Shown here: positions 27,541 to 36,497 of the stretch, piece after piece | Layout: each line of letters starts with the position of its first letter | Position numbering within the stretch: position 1 is the stretch's first letter | Source: JAAYJK01 sp964501655 | GTDB lineage: Bacteria > Bacillota > Syntrophomonadia > Syntrophomonadales > Syntrophomonadaceae | DNA: 64,000 bases | Assembly: GCA_964501655.1 (NCBI GenBank) | Contig: CAZCTN010000004.1 | Location: forward strand, 62,001 to 126,000 | Direction: 5' to 3' | The notes under the pieces: generated by a model | The model's input: the letters and a program-made list of their open reading frames with translations, nothing else | Databases searched by the model: none | Told to the model about the DNA's origin: nothing | Program-made: the position numbers and the translations under genes

Positions 27541-27729
27541 ATGGGCCGAAAAGGCAAAAAGAAAAAGCCGCTTACGGAGAAGGATTTAATGAAGATGGAG
27601 ATTGCCAGGGAATTGGGCATCTGGGAGCAGATTGAGCAGCACGGCTGGGAATCTTTGAGCAATGCCGCCTGTGGAAGGATAGGGGGCATAATGAGCAAGC
27701 GGCTTAAGGAAAGGCGAGCAAAGGAATAA
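27541..27729 (+). CDS. Small acid-soluble spore protein, alpha/beta type
   Basis: A 62-residue basic protein. It matches alpha/beta-type SASP in the E-I-A-R-E-L-G segment, the G-W-x-x-L-S segment and the C-G-R-I-G-G-I-M-S-K-R-L helix near the C terminus. SASPs coat and protect spore DNA. ATG at 27541 lies 5 bp after TGGGG; a GTG two codons earlier overlaps it. The lysine-rich N terminus fits the DNA-binding role. A strong terminator follows. Confidence 0.8.
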   Translation: MGRKGKKKKPLTEKDLMKMEIARELGIWEQIEQHGWESLSNAACGRIGGIMSKRLKERRAKE

Positions 27730-27742
27730 CGAACATGATAAA

Positions 27743-27782
27743 TATCCCCGGCTATGGCCACATAGACCGGGGATTATTTTTT
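27743..27782 (+). terminator. Terminator after the SASP gene
   Basis: ATCCCCGGCTATG pairs with CATAG(A)CCGGGGAT with a one-base bulge, followed by TATTTTTT. Confidence 0.8.
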
Positions 27783-27970
27783 GCGGGCAAAGGCACATGG
27801 ATTCCATCGGCTGTAAGTGCGGGGGTTGAAATGAAGCCGAATGCCAGCGAGTATCTCTCCTGGCTCTGAGCATATATAGCTCTCCGGTCCGAAGTTCTTG
27901 TTAATAAAGGCCGGGATTGGTTTATAATTATACTTGTAGAAAAAAATGTATTAGTGGTTGGTGAAGAAAG

Positions 27971-28435
27971 TTGAAAGAGATAGAAAGAGTAAGGGAGTAT
28001 TTAAAGGAGAAAAACCCGGCTATCCGCATTATTGAATTTGAACAGGATACCAGCACCTCCTGGCTGGCGGCTCAGGCTCTGGGTACGGAGGTAGGGCAAA
28101 TCGCCAAGTCCATGCTGTTTAAGAGCAAAAAGGATGATTATGTGCTGGTTGTATCTACCGGTGATGTGAGGATTGATGCTAAAGCAGTAAAGGATCTGGT
28201 GGGGGCCAGGGTGCGTATGGCCAATGAAACCGAGGTTCAGGAGATCACCGGGTTTCCGGTGGGCGGAGTATGTCCTTTTGCCTTGAAAAATCCAGTGCCG
28301 GTATATCTGGATGAAAGTCTGAAAAGATATGAGGTTGTATATGCGGCAGCCGGTACAGGCAATACTGCGGTTCCGGTTACTTATCAGCAGCTGATGGAAA
28401 TAACCCAAGGAAGGGCCTGCCGGGTATCAGAGTAG
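27971..28435 (+). CDS. YbaK/ProX-type aminoacyl-tRNA deacylase
   Basis: A 154-residue YbaK/EbsC domain protein, a free-standing editing domain that hydrolyses mischarged tRNA (usually Cys- or Ala-tRNA(Pro)). TTG start with GAAGAAAG upstream. The segments AKSMLFKS, VSTGDVRIDAKAV and GFPVGGVCPFAL are diagnostic. It lies 24 bp before dnaE and may share its transcript. Confidence 0.85.
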   Translation: MKEIERVREYLKEKNPAIRIIEFEQDTSTSWLAAQALGTEVGQIAKSMLFKSKKDDYVLVVSTGDVRIDAKAVKDLVGARVRMANETEVQEITGFPVGGVCPFALKNPVPVYLDESLKRYEVVYAAAGTGNTAVPVTYQQLMEITQGRACRVSE

Positions 28436-28459
28436 TTCAGGTTGACAAGGAGAATGCGT

Positions 28460-31400
28460 ATGGAACCTGGTTTTGTACATTTACATAATCACACCGAGTT
28501 CAGCCTGCTGGATGGGGCCTGCAGAATAAAGGACATTGTAGCCCGTACGGCTGAACTGGGTATGCCGGCCTGTGCCATTACTGATCATGGAGTTCTGTAT
28601 GGGGTTATAGATTTCTATCGGGAGGCTCGCAAACAGGGTATAAAGCCCATTATTGGCTGTGAGGTGTATGTTGCTCCCCGAAGCCGGTTGGATAAGGAGC
28701 CCAGGATAGATGACAATATGTATCATCTGGTCTTGCTCTGCCAAAACCAGGAAGGTTATCAAAACCTGGTGCAGCTGGTCAGCAGGTCTTTCCTGGAAGG
28801 CTTCTATTATAAACCCCGGGTTGATCGGGAGCTGCTGATGCGTTACAGTGCGGGATTGATTGCTCTATCGGGATGCATAGCTGGGGAAGTGCCCCAGGCT
28901 ATATTGTCTGGAGAATATATCAAGGCCAGGAATATAGCTCTGGAGTATGATAAGATATTTGGCCGGGGTAATTATTACCTGGAATTGCATGACCATGGGA
29001 TGCCTGAGGAGAAAAAGGTTGGTACCGACTTGATCAGGATAAGTGCTGAGACCGGGATACCCCTGGTAGCCAGCAATGATGTGCATTATACTCATCAGAA
29101 GGACGCGGCTCATCACGATGTGTTGTTGTGTATACAGACGGGAACAGTGGTAAGTGAAGAACAGCGCATGCGCTTTCCGCCTGGCAGTGCGTTTTATCTG
29201 AAGAGTCCGGATGAGATGTACCGGCTTTTTCCTGAACAGCCGGAAGCCCTGGCCAACACGCTGTTGATAGCGGATAGATGCCAGGTGGATTTTGAATTCG
29301 GGGCTTTTCATTTGCCTCATTTTAAAGTTGAGGCGGGACATACTGCCGAGGAATACTTAAGCAAACTGGTAGCAGTAAAGACCCGGGAGAAATTCCCGGA
29401 GCCTGATCCGGCAGTGGATGAACGGATTGCCTTTGAACTGCAGGTAATAAACGATATGGGTTTTGCTGCCTATTTCCTGATAGTCCAGGACCTGATCAAC
29501 TGGGCCCGTACCAATAACATTGCGGTGGGACCAGGACGGGGATCGGCGGCCGGCAGTCTGGTATCTTACGTGCTGGGGATAACCGCCATTAACCCACTGC
29601 AATATGGTTTGCTGTTTGAGCGCTTTCTCAACCCGGAACGGGTCAGCATGCCGGATATAGATATTGATTTCTGCTTTGAGAAACGGGAGCAGGTTATCGA
29701 ATACATTATTGAAAAATACGGTGCTGACCGGGTGGCGCAAATCATCACTTTTGGAACCATGGCGGCTCGGGCGGCTATTCGGGATGTGGGCCGAGCCATG
29801 GATATCCCTTACGGAGAAGTGGATATAATTGCCAAAATGGTTCCCGCCGAACTAGGAGTTACCCTGGATCGGGCCTTAACCATGGCACCGGCTTTGATTG
29901 ATTTGTATAACAGCGATTATACCGCCCGGAAAATAATCGATACCGCCCGGGCGCTGGAAGGCATGCCCCGCCATGCCTCTGTACATGCCGCCGGGGTGGT
30001 TATTGGCCAGGAAAGTCTCAGCAGTCTGCTGCCTCTGCAGAGAACCAGTGACGGGCATATAGTGACCCAGTTTGCCAAGGAAACAGTTGAGGATATCGGG
30101 CTGTTAAAGATGGATATCCTGGGATTGAGAACATTGACCGTGATATACCGCGCCGTAGATATTATCCAGAAGACCCGGGGGGAGCGGATAGAGGTCGACA
30201 ATATTGACCTGGGCGACCCAAATGTGTACCGGCTCTTGTCCCAAGGAGATACTATAGGAGTATTCCAGCTGGAGAGCAATGGGCTGCGCCGAATACTGAA
30301 AGATATGGTGCCCAGCTGTTTCGAAGACTTGATAGCAATAATTGCCCTTTATCGTCCTGGTCCGCTGGGCAGTGGCATGGTAGAAGATTTTATCAACTGC
30401 AAACACGGTCGTCAGGAGATCGAATACATACATCCCATGCTGAAGGACATACTGCAAGAAACTTATGGAGTGGTGCTGTACCAGGAGCAGGTTATGCAGA
30501 TGGCGGGGATGTGCGCTAATTTTACCATGGGTGAGGCCGACGTTTTACGCCGGGCCATGGGGAAGAAAAAGCCGGAAGAACTAATGGCCCAAAGGGATAA
30601 ATTTGTCCAGGGGGCGGCCGGCAATAATATAGACCAGACTACTGCGGCCCGGCTATTTGATATCATGGAGAGTTTTGCCGGATATGGCTTCAACAAGAGC
30701 CATTCCGCGGCTTATGCTCTGATATCCTACCAGACTGCTTATTTGAAAACCTATTTTCCGGTGGAATATATGTGTGCTTTCCTGAGCAGTGTAATAGACA
30801 GTCAGGAGAAGGTAGTATTCTATTTGAAGGAATGCCAGGGAATGGGAATAAAGGTGCTTCCGCCGGATATTAATGAGAGCTTCGAGAATTTTACGGTTAG
30901 TGGTGATTGCATACGCTTTGGGCTGGGAGCTATCAAAAATGTGGGACTGGGTGCGGTGAGCAGTATTGTGCATGCTCGAAAAAACGGGCCATTTCGTTCC
31001 CTGTTTGATTTTTGCCAGCAGGTTGACATGGGGCAGATCAACAAAAGAATACTGGAAAACCTGATCCTGGCAGGCTGCTTTGATACTTTGGGGATAAGCC
31101 GTAAAGAGGCCCTGTCCATGATGGAAGAATGTGCAGAATTATCTGTTAAGATTAAACAGTGTGAATCCAGCAGCCAGATGTCATTGTTTGGTGAACTTAT
31201 GGATATGGTGGAGGAACCCCGGCCGTCTATCCGGGGAGAGTTTCCTCTGCTGGAAAAGCTTAAACGGGAAAAGGATGTACTGGGCTTTTACGTATCAGCC
31301 AGCCCCATGGAAGAATACCGGGATATAATGCCGCTGTTAAGCGGTCAGAAGATAAGCGATCTGGAAGCTGCAGATGATGAGAGTTATGTCAGATTAGCCG

Positions 31401-31852
31401 GAATGATAGTGGATATGAGCCGGCGAGTCAGCAGAAAGGGTGATGCTTATGCCCGATTTTACCTGGAAGATGGCAGCGACAGGATAGAAGTAATAGTATT
31501 TCCGCGGGCTTTGAAAAAGAACATGGAATTTCTAAATACGGATGGAGGGGTATTAATAGAAGGTTTTTATGACACCCGGGATGAGCAGCCCAAGATTTCT
31601 TTGCAACAGGTTCGTCCCATCCCCGAGGTAATTAAAGAAATGCATATTCGGATTTCTGAGGATAACGGAGATGCGTTTCGACTCCAGCTTTTGCATCTAC
31701 TGCAGCAATACCCTGGTCCGGTGGAAGTCTTTTTGCATCTTCCCGGACGCAGGACCATGCTCTTGCAGGAAAAGTACTATGTCCGGGCTGACAAAGAGTT
31801 GAAAGACAGAATGGCTGATCTTTGCGGCAATAAGAATGTATGGTTTATTTGA
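28460..31852 (+). CDS. dnaE: DNA polymerase III alpha subunit
   Basis: A 1130-residue replicative polymerase. ATG at 28460 has AAGGAG 7 bp upstream; two earlier starts in frame lack a suitable site. Domains in order: PHP domain opening with FVHLHNHTEFS, polymerase palm with catalytic PDIDIDF, GRGSAAGSL nucleotide-binding segment, HhH/fingers, and a C-terminal OB fold (about 985-1060). The exonuclease domain typical of PolC is absent. Located immediately before mtrB and the pfkA-pykA pair, a Firmicute order. Confidence 0.95.
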   Translation: MEPGFVHLHNHTEFSLLDGACRIKDIVARTAELGMPACAITDHGVLYGVIDFYREARKQGIKPIIGCEVYVAPRSRLDKEPRIDDNMYHLVLLCQNQEGYQNLVQLVSRSFLEGFYYKPRVDRELLMRYSAGLIALSGCIAGEVPQAILSGEYIKARNIALEYDKIFGRGNYYLELHDHGMPEEKKVGTDLIRISAETGIPLVASNDVHYTHQKDAAHHDVLLCIQTGTVVSEEQRMRFPPGSAFYLKSPDEMYRLFPEQPEALANTLLIADRCQVDFEFGAFHLPHFKVEAGHTAEEYLSKLVAVKTREKFPEPDPAVDERIAFELQVINDMGFAAYFLIVQDLINWARTNNIAVGPGRGSAAGSLVSYVLGITAINPLQYGLLFERFLNPERVSMPDIDIDFCFEKREQVIEYIIEKYGADRVAQIITFGTMAARAAIRDVGRAMDIPYGEVDIIAKMVPAELGVTLDRALTMAPALIDLYNSDYTARKIIDTARALEGMPRHASVHAAGVVIGQESLSSLLPLQRTSDGHIVTQFAKETVEDIGLLKMDILGLRTLTVIYRAVDIIQKTRGERIEVDNIDLGDPNVYRLLSQGDTIGVFQLESNGLRRILKDMVPSCFEDLIAIIALYRPGPLGSGMVEDFINCKHGRQEIEYIHPMLKDILQETYGVVLYQEQVMQMAGMCANFTMGEADVLRRAMGKKKPEELMAQRDKFVQGAAGNNIDQTTAARLFDIMESFAGYGFNKSHSAAYALISYQTAYLKTYFPVEYMCAFLSSVIDSQEKVVFYLKECQGMGIKVLPPDINESFENFTVSGDCIRFGLGAIKNVGLGAVSSIVHARKNGPFRSLFDFCQQVDMGQINKRILENLILAGCFDTLGISRKEALSMMEECAELSVKIKQCESSSQMSLFGELMDMVEEPRPSIRGEFPLLEKLKREKDVLGFYVSASPMEEYRDIMPLLSGQKISDLEAADDESYVRLAGMIVDMSRRVSRKGDAYARFYLEDGSDRIEVIVFPRALKKNMEFLNTDGGVLIEGFYDTRDEQPKISLQQVRPIPEVIKEMHIRISEDNGDAFRLQLLHLLQQYPGPVEVFLHLPGRRTMLLQEKYYVRADKELKDRMADLCGNKNVWFI

Positions 31853-31953
31853 CCGGAGCGGGGAAAGAATACCTAGCCCAAGGAAAACAGGCTTCGGGAA
31901 AATAAGATATTGACGCTGGCAGCCCTTAAAGGATCAGACAGGAGGTTATATGC

Positions 31954-32202
31954 ATGAATGGCGAATATTTCGGACAAGACTATATTGTGGTCAGAGCGCT
32001 GGAAAACGGTGTTACCATCATAGGTCTGACCAGGGGAAGAGACACCAAGCTTCATCATACCGAAAAACTGGATAAAGGCGAAATAATGTTTCTGCAGTTC
32101 ACTGAACATACTTCGGCAATAAAAATCAGGGGATATGCGGAGATAGTGCATCGGTATGGAACCAGCACCAGCGGGAATCAAAGCGGAAAGACCAAATCCT
32201 GA
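31954..32202 (+). CDS. mtrB: Tryptophan RNA-binding attenuation protein (TRAP)
   Basis: An 82-residue protein closely resembling Bacillus TRAP (75 residues). The blocks IGLTRGRDTK, HHTEKLDKGE and QFTEHTSAIKIRG align without gaps to the Bacillus sequence I know. The RNA-contact residues Lys37, Lys56 and Arg58 of Bacillus are Lys38, Lys57 and Arg59 here, and the Thr residues lining the tryptophan pocket (Thr26, Thr31) are kept. TRAP forms an 11-mer that, when bound to tryptophan, wraps (G/U)AG repeats in trp leaders. ATG follows CAGGAGG. The C-terminal 13-residue Ser/Gly/Lys tail is extra. No mtrA or trp genes are adjacent. Confidence 0.92.
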   Translation: MNGEYFGQDYIVVRALENGVTIIGLTRGRDTKLHHTEKLDKGEIMFLQFTEHTSAIKIRGYAEIVHRYGTSTSGNQSGKTKS

Positions 32203-32283
32203 CCAGCAGGGCAGAGCCTCCCGGCCTGAATGCAGCCGGACACGGCATCCGCCAGTGCCGGCAGGACCAAAGGAGGAAAATCA

Positions 32284-33240
32284 TTGCAGAAGCTGGCAGT
32301 ACTAACCAGTGGCGGAGATGCGTCAGGTATGAATGCAGCCATACGAGCGGTGGTAAGGTCTGCTATATATCTTAGGATGCAGGTTTATGGCATTTATCAG
32401 GGTTTTGAAGGCTTAATAGCCGGTAATTTAAGCGAAATGACTCCTGGTTCGGTAGCGGACATAATACACCGGGGCGGAACCATACTTCAGACTTCCCGCT
32501 CCAGTTTGTTTATGGAGGAGAAGGGAATGGAGCAGGCCCGGAAAAATCTGGATGCCCAAGGGATCGAACATCTGGTAGTAATCGGAGGAAACGGAAGTCT
32601 GAGGGGCGGCTACGAGATATCGCGCATGGGAGTTAACGTTATCGGGATACCGGCCACTATCGACAATGATGTGGTCTATACCAGGTCAATTGGTTTCGAC
32701 ACCGCTATAAATACCGTATTGATGGCTATAAACCATATCCGGGATACAGCCAGCAGTCATGGCCGGGTATTCATAATAGAGGTTATGGGCCGTCACTGCG
32801 GCGAAATTGCCCTGGCGGCAGGAGTTGCCGGGGGAGCAGAATCGATATTGGTGCCGGAGATAGAGACTGATTTTGAACAGATAATCTTCAAAATTCAAGC
32901 CGGCATCAGCCGGGGAAAACTGCACAGCATAATCATCGTGGCCGAGGGAGTTTATCCAGTAATGGAGCTGCAGGACTATATCGTGAAGAAAACCGGGCAG
33001 GACACCAGGATAACCATCCTGGGCCATATCCAGAGGGGAGGCACACCCAGCGCAGTAGACCGGATACTGGCTTCGCAGATGGGAAAGACAGCGGTGGACT
33101 GTATAGCGGAAGGACAGAAAAACGTCATGGTAGCCGGCCAGGAAGAGAGGATTCTTACTGTACCCTTGGGAGAAGTGATAAACGGAACCAAGACTCCAGA
33201 GCTTAAAATGTTTGAACTGGCCCGTATCTTGTCTATATAG
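32284..33240 (+). CDS. pfkA: 6-phosphofructokinase
   Basis: A 318-residue ATP-dependent phosphofructokinase, the first committed step of glycolysis. TTG at 32284 has AAAGGAGG 7 bp upstream and gives the standard length; an in-frame ATG further up adds an untypical extension. Motifs TSGGDASGMNAAIRAVVR, GNGSLRG and the catalytic TIDND are present. It overlaps nothing and is 51 bp before pykA, with which it is probably cotranscribed. Confidence 0.95.
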   Translation: MQKLAVLTSGGDASGMNAAIRAVVRSAIYLRMQVYGIYQGFEGLIAGNLSEMTPGSVADIIHRGGTILQTSRSSLFMEEKGMEQARKNLDAQGIEHLVVIGGNGSLRGGYEISRMGVNVIGIPATIDNDVVYTRSIGFDTAINTVLMAINHIRDTASSHGRVFIIEVMGRHCGEIALAAGVAGGAESILVPEIETDFEQIIFKIQAGISRGKLHSIIIVAEGVYPVMELQDYIVKKTGQDTRITILGHIQRGGTPSAVDRILASQMGKTAVDCIAEGQKNVMVAGQEERILTVPLGEVINGTKTPELKMFELARILSI

Positions 33241-33291
33241 GCAGGAGCAGGCCATTGATATTCCATATATTGGGCAGGAGGTGAAGGCGGC

Positions 33292-35040
33292 TTGAGAAAA
33301 ACCAAAATAATATGTACCATTGGACCGGCCAGTGAAGATGTGGAGATATTGACCCGGCTGATAAAAAATGGAATGAATGTAGCCCGGCTGAATTTTTCCC
33401 ACGGTCTGCACCAGGAACACCAGAAGAGGATAGAAAACATAAGAGAAGCAGCTAGGATAACCGACCATCCGGTAGCAATTATGCTGGATACCAAAGGGCC
33501 GGAAATCAGGACCGGAACCCTCAGTCAGGGCAGGATATTTCTCCAGGGGGGCCAGGAATTCATATTGACCAATCGCGACGTGCCCGGTGATGAAAGAGCG
33601 GTGCAGATATCTTATACTGCTCTGCCCCGGGAAGTAAACCCGGGAGACTCTATTCTGCTTTCAGATGGTCTGATAAATCTGCAGGTAAAAGAATGCAGCG
33701 AAAGTGATATTATTTGTCAGGTAATCAATGGAGGAGAACTAGGGGAGAGAAAAGGAGTCAATGTGCCCGGGGTAAGGATACAGCTGCCTTTTTTAAGTGA
33801 GAAAGATCGGCAGGATATAAATTTTGGCATAGAGCAAAGGGTGGATATCATTGCCGCTTCTTTTGTAAGGAAAGCTGAAGATATACTGGAGATCAGACGA
33901 ATACTGGAAGAAAAAGATACCGACATCTTTATTATAGCCAAGATAGAGAGTCAGGAAGGCGTAGACAACCTGGAGGATATTACTAAAGTAGCGGATGGAG
34001 TAATGGTAGCCCGGGGAGATCTGGGGGTGGAGATACCGGTGGAAGAGGTGCCTCTGGTGCAAAAGGCTATCATCGAAAAGTGTGCTCAAATAGGTAAAGT
34101 AGTAATAATCGCCACTCAGATGCTGGACTCCATGATAGTGAACCCTCGCCCCACCCGGGCCGAAGTATCCGATGTTGCCAATGCCATATTCGATGGAGCT
34201 GATGCTATTATGTTGTCGGGCGAAACAGCGGCCGGCAAATATCCGGTGGAGGTAGTGGAGACTATGGCCCGTATCGCAGGAAGAGCAGAAGAAGTGCTGC
34301 CTTATCAGGAACTGCTGAGAAAAAAACGGCTGCAGGGAAGCCTGACAGTCACTGATGCTATCAGTTATGCTACCTGTGCCACTGCCATGAATTTAGGTGC
34401 TTCAGCTATTCTTACCGCAACCCGCTCCGGTTATACCGCCAGGATGGTAGCGAAATACCGTCCCCAGGCCAAGATTGTAGCTTCTACTCCCCATGAAGAG
34501 GTTTTAAGGAAACTGGCCCTGGTCTGGGGGGTATATCCGGTTTTAATCAAAGACGCTGAAGGGACCGACGCCCTCCTGGATGAGTCCATCAATGCGGCCC
34601 TGGAAAAAGGCTGTATAAACAAGGGCGAACTGATAGTACTCACCGCCGGTGTTCCGACCGGCTTGAGCGGAGAAACCAACCTGCTTAAGGTGCATATCGT
34701 GGGGGATATCCTGGTTCAGGGCATGGGTATCGGCAGCGAAGCTCCCAGCGGAAGAGCCAAGATAGTACTGAATGAGGCCGATCTGAATAAGGTGGAAGAG
34801 GGAGATATAATAATTACTACCCATGCGGACAGCTATCTGGCGCCCTGGCTGGGCCGCATTAAAGCCCTGGTAGCGGAAGAAGGGGGCCTAACTTCCAATG
34901 CTGCTATTATGGGATTAAACGCCGATATTCCAGTTATTGTGGGCGCAGTCGGAGCCAGTACCATATTGAAAGACGGCATGCTGGTTACCATTGATACTCC
35001 CCGGGGGAAGGTGTATAAGGGGTTGACCAAGGTGCTGTAA
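33292..35040 (+). CDS. pykA: Pyruvate kinase with C-terminal PEP-utiliser-like domain
   Basis: A 582-residue enzyme. The TTG start has GGCAGGAGGTG upstream. The catalytic barrel opens with TKIICTIGPAS and has the active-site MVARGDLGVEIP segment. Residues about 475-582 are the extra C-terminal domain found in Bacillus-type pyruvate kinases, similar to the phosphohistidine domain of PEP synthase. The histidine position there is Asn536 in GGLTSNAA, so it cannot carry phosphate. Pathway: lower glycolysis, ATP and pyruvate. Confidence 0.95.
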   Translation: MRKTKIICTIGPASEDVEILTRLIKNGMNVARLNFSHGLHQEHQKRIENIREAARITDHPVAIMLDTKGPEIRTGTLSQGRIFLQGGQEFILTNRDVPGDERAVQISYTALPREVNPGDSILLSDGLINLQVKECSESDIICQVINGGELGERKGVNVPGVRIQLPFLSEKDRQDINFGIEQRVDIIAASFVRKAEDILEIRRILEEKDTDIFIIAKIESQEGVDNLEDITKVADGVMVARGDLGVEIPVEEVPLVQKAIIEKCAQIGKVVIIATQMLDSMIVNPRPTRAEVSDVANAIFDGADAIMLSGETAAGKYPVEVVETMARIAGRAEEVLPYQELLRKKRLQGSLTVTDAISYATCATAMNLGASAILTATRSGYTARMVAKYRPQAKIVASTPHEEVLRKLALVWGVYPVLIKDAEGTDALLDESINAALEKGCINKGELIVLTAGVPTGLSGETNLLKVHIVGDILVQGMGIGSEAPSGRAKIVLNEADLNKVEEGDIIITTHADSYLAPWLGRIKALVAEEGGLTSNAAIMGLNADIPVIVGAVGASTILKDGMLVTIDTPRGKVYKGLTKVL

Positions 35041-35046
35041 GTCCCA

Positions 35047-35496
35047 GAGCGTCAAAAACGACGAATCTCTGCGTCATTGCACCAAAGCCACTCAATCAAC
35101 GTACGACGGGTACGTCTCAATCGCGGCTTTTGAGCAATTCCTTGACTTTCGCCTTTTTTGCTCGCTCTGCCCGAGCGTCAAAAACGACGAATCTCTGCGT
35201 CATTGCACCAAAGCCACTCAATCAACTATACGGGGACATTCCTTGCCGAAGGGACGGTGTGTCCCCATACCATAGCTCGTCTCAATCGCGGCTTTTGAGC
35301 AATTCCTTGACTTTCGCCTTTTTTGCTCGCTCTGCCCGAGCGTCAAAAACGACGAATCTCTGCGTCATTGCACCAAAGCCACTCAATCAACTATACGGGG
35401 ACATTCCTTGCCGAAGGGACGGTGTGTCCCCATACCATAGCTCGTCTCAATCGCGGCTTTTGAGCAATTCCTTGGCTTTCGCCTTTTTTGCTCGCT
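35047..35496 (+). repeat. Tandem array of three MITE-like units with nested palindrome
   Basis: Units at 35047-35172 (126 bp), 35173-35337 (165 bp) and 35338-35496. Each begins GAGCGTCAAAAACGACG and ends TTTTTTGCTCGCTC, a pair of imperfect terminal inverted repeats. The centre is a long imperfect hairpin from AAAGCC through GTAC to GGCTTT. In units 2 and 3 the centre is replaced by about 39 extra bases forming another hairpin, GGGGACATT...TGTCCCC. Units 2 and 3 are nearly identical, suggesting recent duplication. There is no coding potential; a long open frame through it is an artefact. The same family occurs at 1-219. Confidence 0.8.
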
Positions 35497-35510
35497 GGAT
35501 AAAAACTAAA

Positions 35511-35537
35511 GGGGACAGTTATTGATGAACTGTCCCC
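35511..35537. repeat. GGGGACAGTT dispersed palindrome
   Basis: GGGGACAGTT (35511-35520), a 7-base loop, AACTGTCCCC (35528-35537). Same core as the 31-bp stem at 16935-17001. It may act as a terminator for either side. Confidence 0.7.
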
Positions 35538-35661
35538 TCTAAATTTTCCAAATGTCTTTGGTATTGCACTCAGAGCCCAAACTGGCAGCATGAGTTTTGA
35601 GTGGTTCAGGCTGTTAATGGCCCCAGTATGCTCTACCGACATTTTTTAACTGAATAAGGGT

Positions 35662-36447
35662 TTATTTATTCTTCCAAACGGGTTTGCGTTTTTCTATGAA
35701 AGCACCCATTCCTTCCGATTTGTCTTCGGTTGCACAGCTATTGCCGAACATATCGGATTCAATTGACATGCCGGTATCCAGATCACACTGCATACCCACT
35801 CCAATAGCATGTTTGGAATATGCTACTGCCAGCGGAGCCTGTTTGATGATCTTTTTAGCCAATTTCTTGGCTTCGTCCATCAATTGATCGGCTGGATAAA
35901 CATGGTTTACCAGACCGATACGATAAGCTTCATCAGCCTTGATGATGTTGGCAGTATAGGTAAGTTCTTTGGCCCGGCCTTCACCTATCAGCCGCGGCAG
36001 TCTTTGGGTACCGCCGAAACCGGGAATGATGCCCAGGCCTACCTCGGGTTGTCCGAATACTGCGGTTTCTGATGCCAATCTGATATCGCAGGCCATAGCC
36101 AGTTCACATCCACCACCTAGCGCAAAACCATTGACGGCTGCTATTACCGGTTTCTCGATACGTTCCAGTTTGCGCATTACATATTCCCCATAAGCCGAGA
36201 ACTTACGGCATCCGGGCTGATCCATCTCATACATCCATACAATATCAGCACCGGCAACAAAGGACTTGTCACCTGCGCCGGTTACGATTATCACTCGTAC
36301 TTCCGCATCAGCATCCAGTTCATCAACAGCCTGTGCCATTTCTTTTAAGACATCTGCATTTATAGCGTTCAGAGCTTTGGGACGGTTTATATACATTAAA
36401 GCTATACCGTCTTCTTTTTCAATAATAAGATTCTCGTATGCCAACAC
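35662..36447 (-). CDS. Enoyl-CoA hydratase (crotonase)
   Basis: A 261-residue crotonase-fold enzyme that hydrates enoyl-CoA (crotonyl-CoA) to 3-hydroxyacyl-CoA. The oxyanion segment FVAGADI and both catalytic glutamates are visible: Glu115 in NGFALGGGCELAMACD and Glu135 in FGQPEVGLGIIPGFGGTQRL. It is 50 bp after 3-hydroxybutyryl-CoA dehydrogenase and likely in the same sigma-54 transcript. ATG follows GAAAGGGGG. Confidence 0.9.
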   Translation of the reverse strand: MLAYENLIIEKEDGIALMYINRPKALNAINADVLKEMAQAVDELDADAEVRVIIVTGAGDKSFVAGADIVWMYEMDQPGCRKFSAYGEYVMRKLERIEKPVIAAVNGFALGGGCELAMACDIRLASETAVFGQPEVGLGIIPGFGGTQRLPRLIGEGRAKELTYTANIIKADEAYRIGLVNHVYPADQLMDEAKKLAKKIIKQAPLAVAYSKHAIGVGMQCDLDTGMSIESDMFGNSCATEDKSEGMGAFIEKRKPVWKNK

Positions 36448-36497
36448 ATTTCCCCCTTTCGCGGGTTATACTTGGACTATCGGTATATTAGGAGAGT

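Noticed and set aside
35130..35525. A 131-codon open frame with a repeated peptide across the array
   Set aside because: It is produced by the tandem DNA repeat itself, has no ribosome site and reads through terminal inverted repeats.
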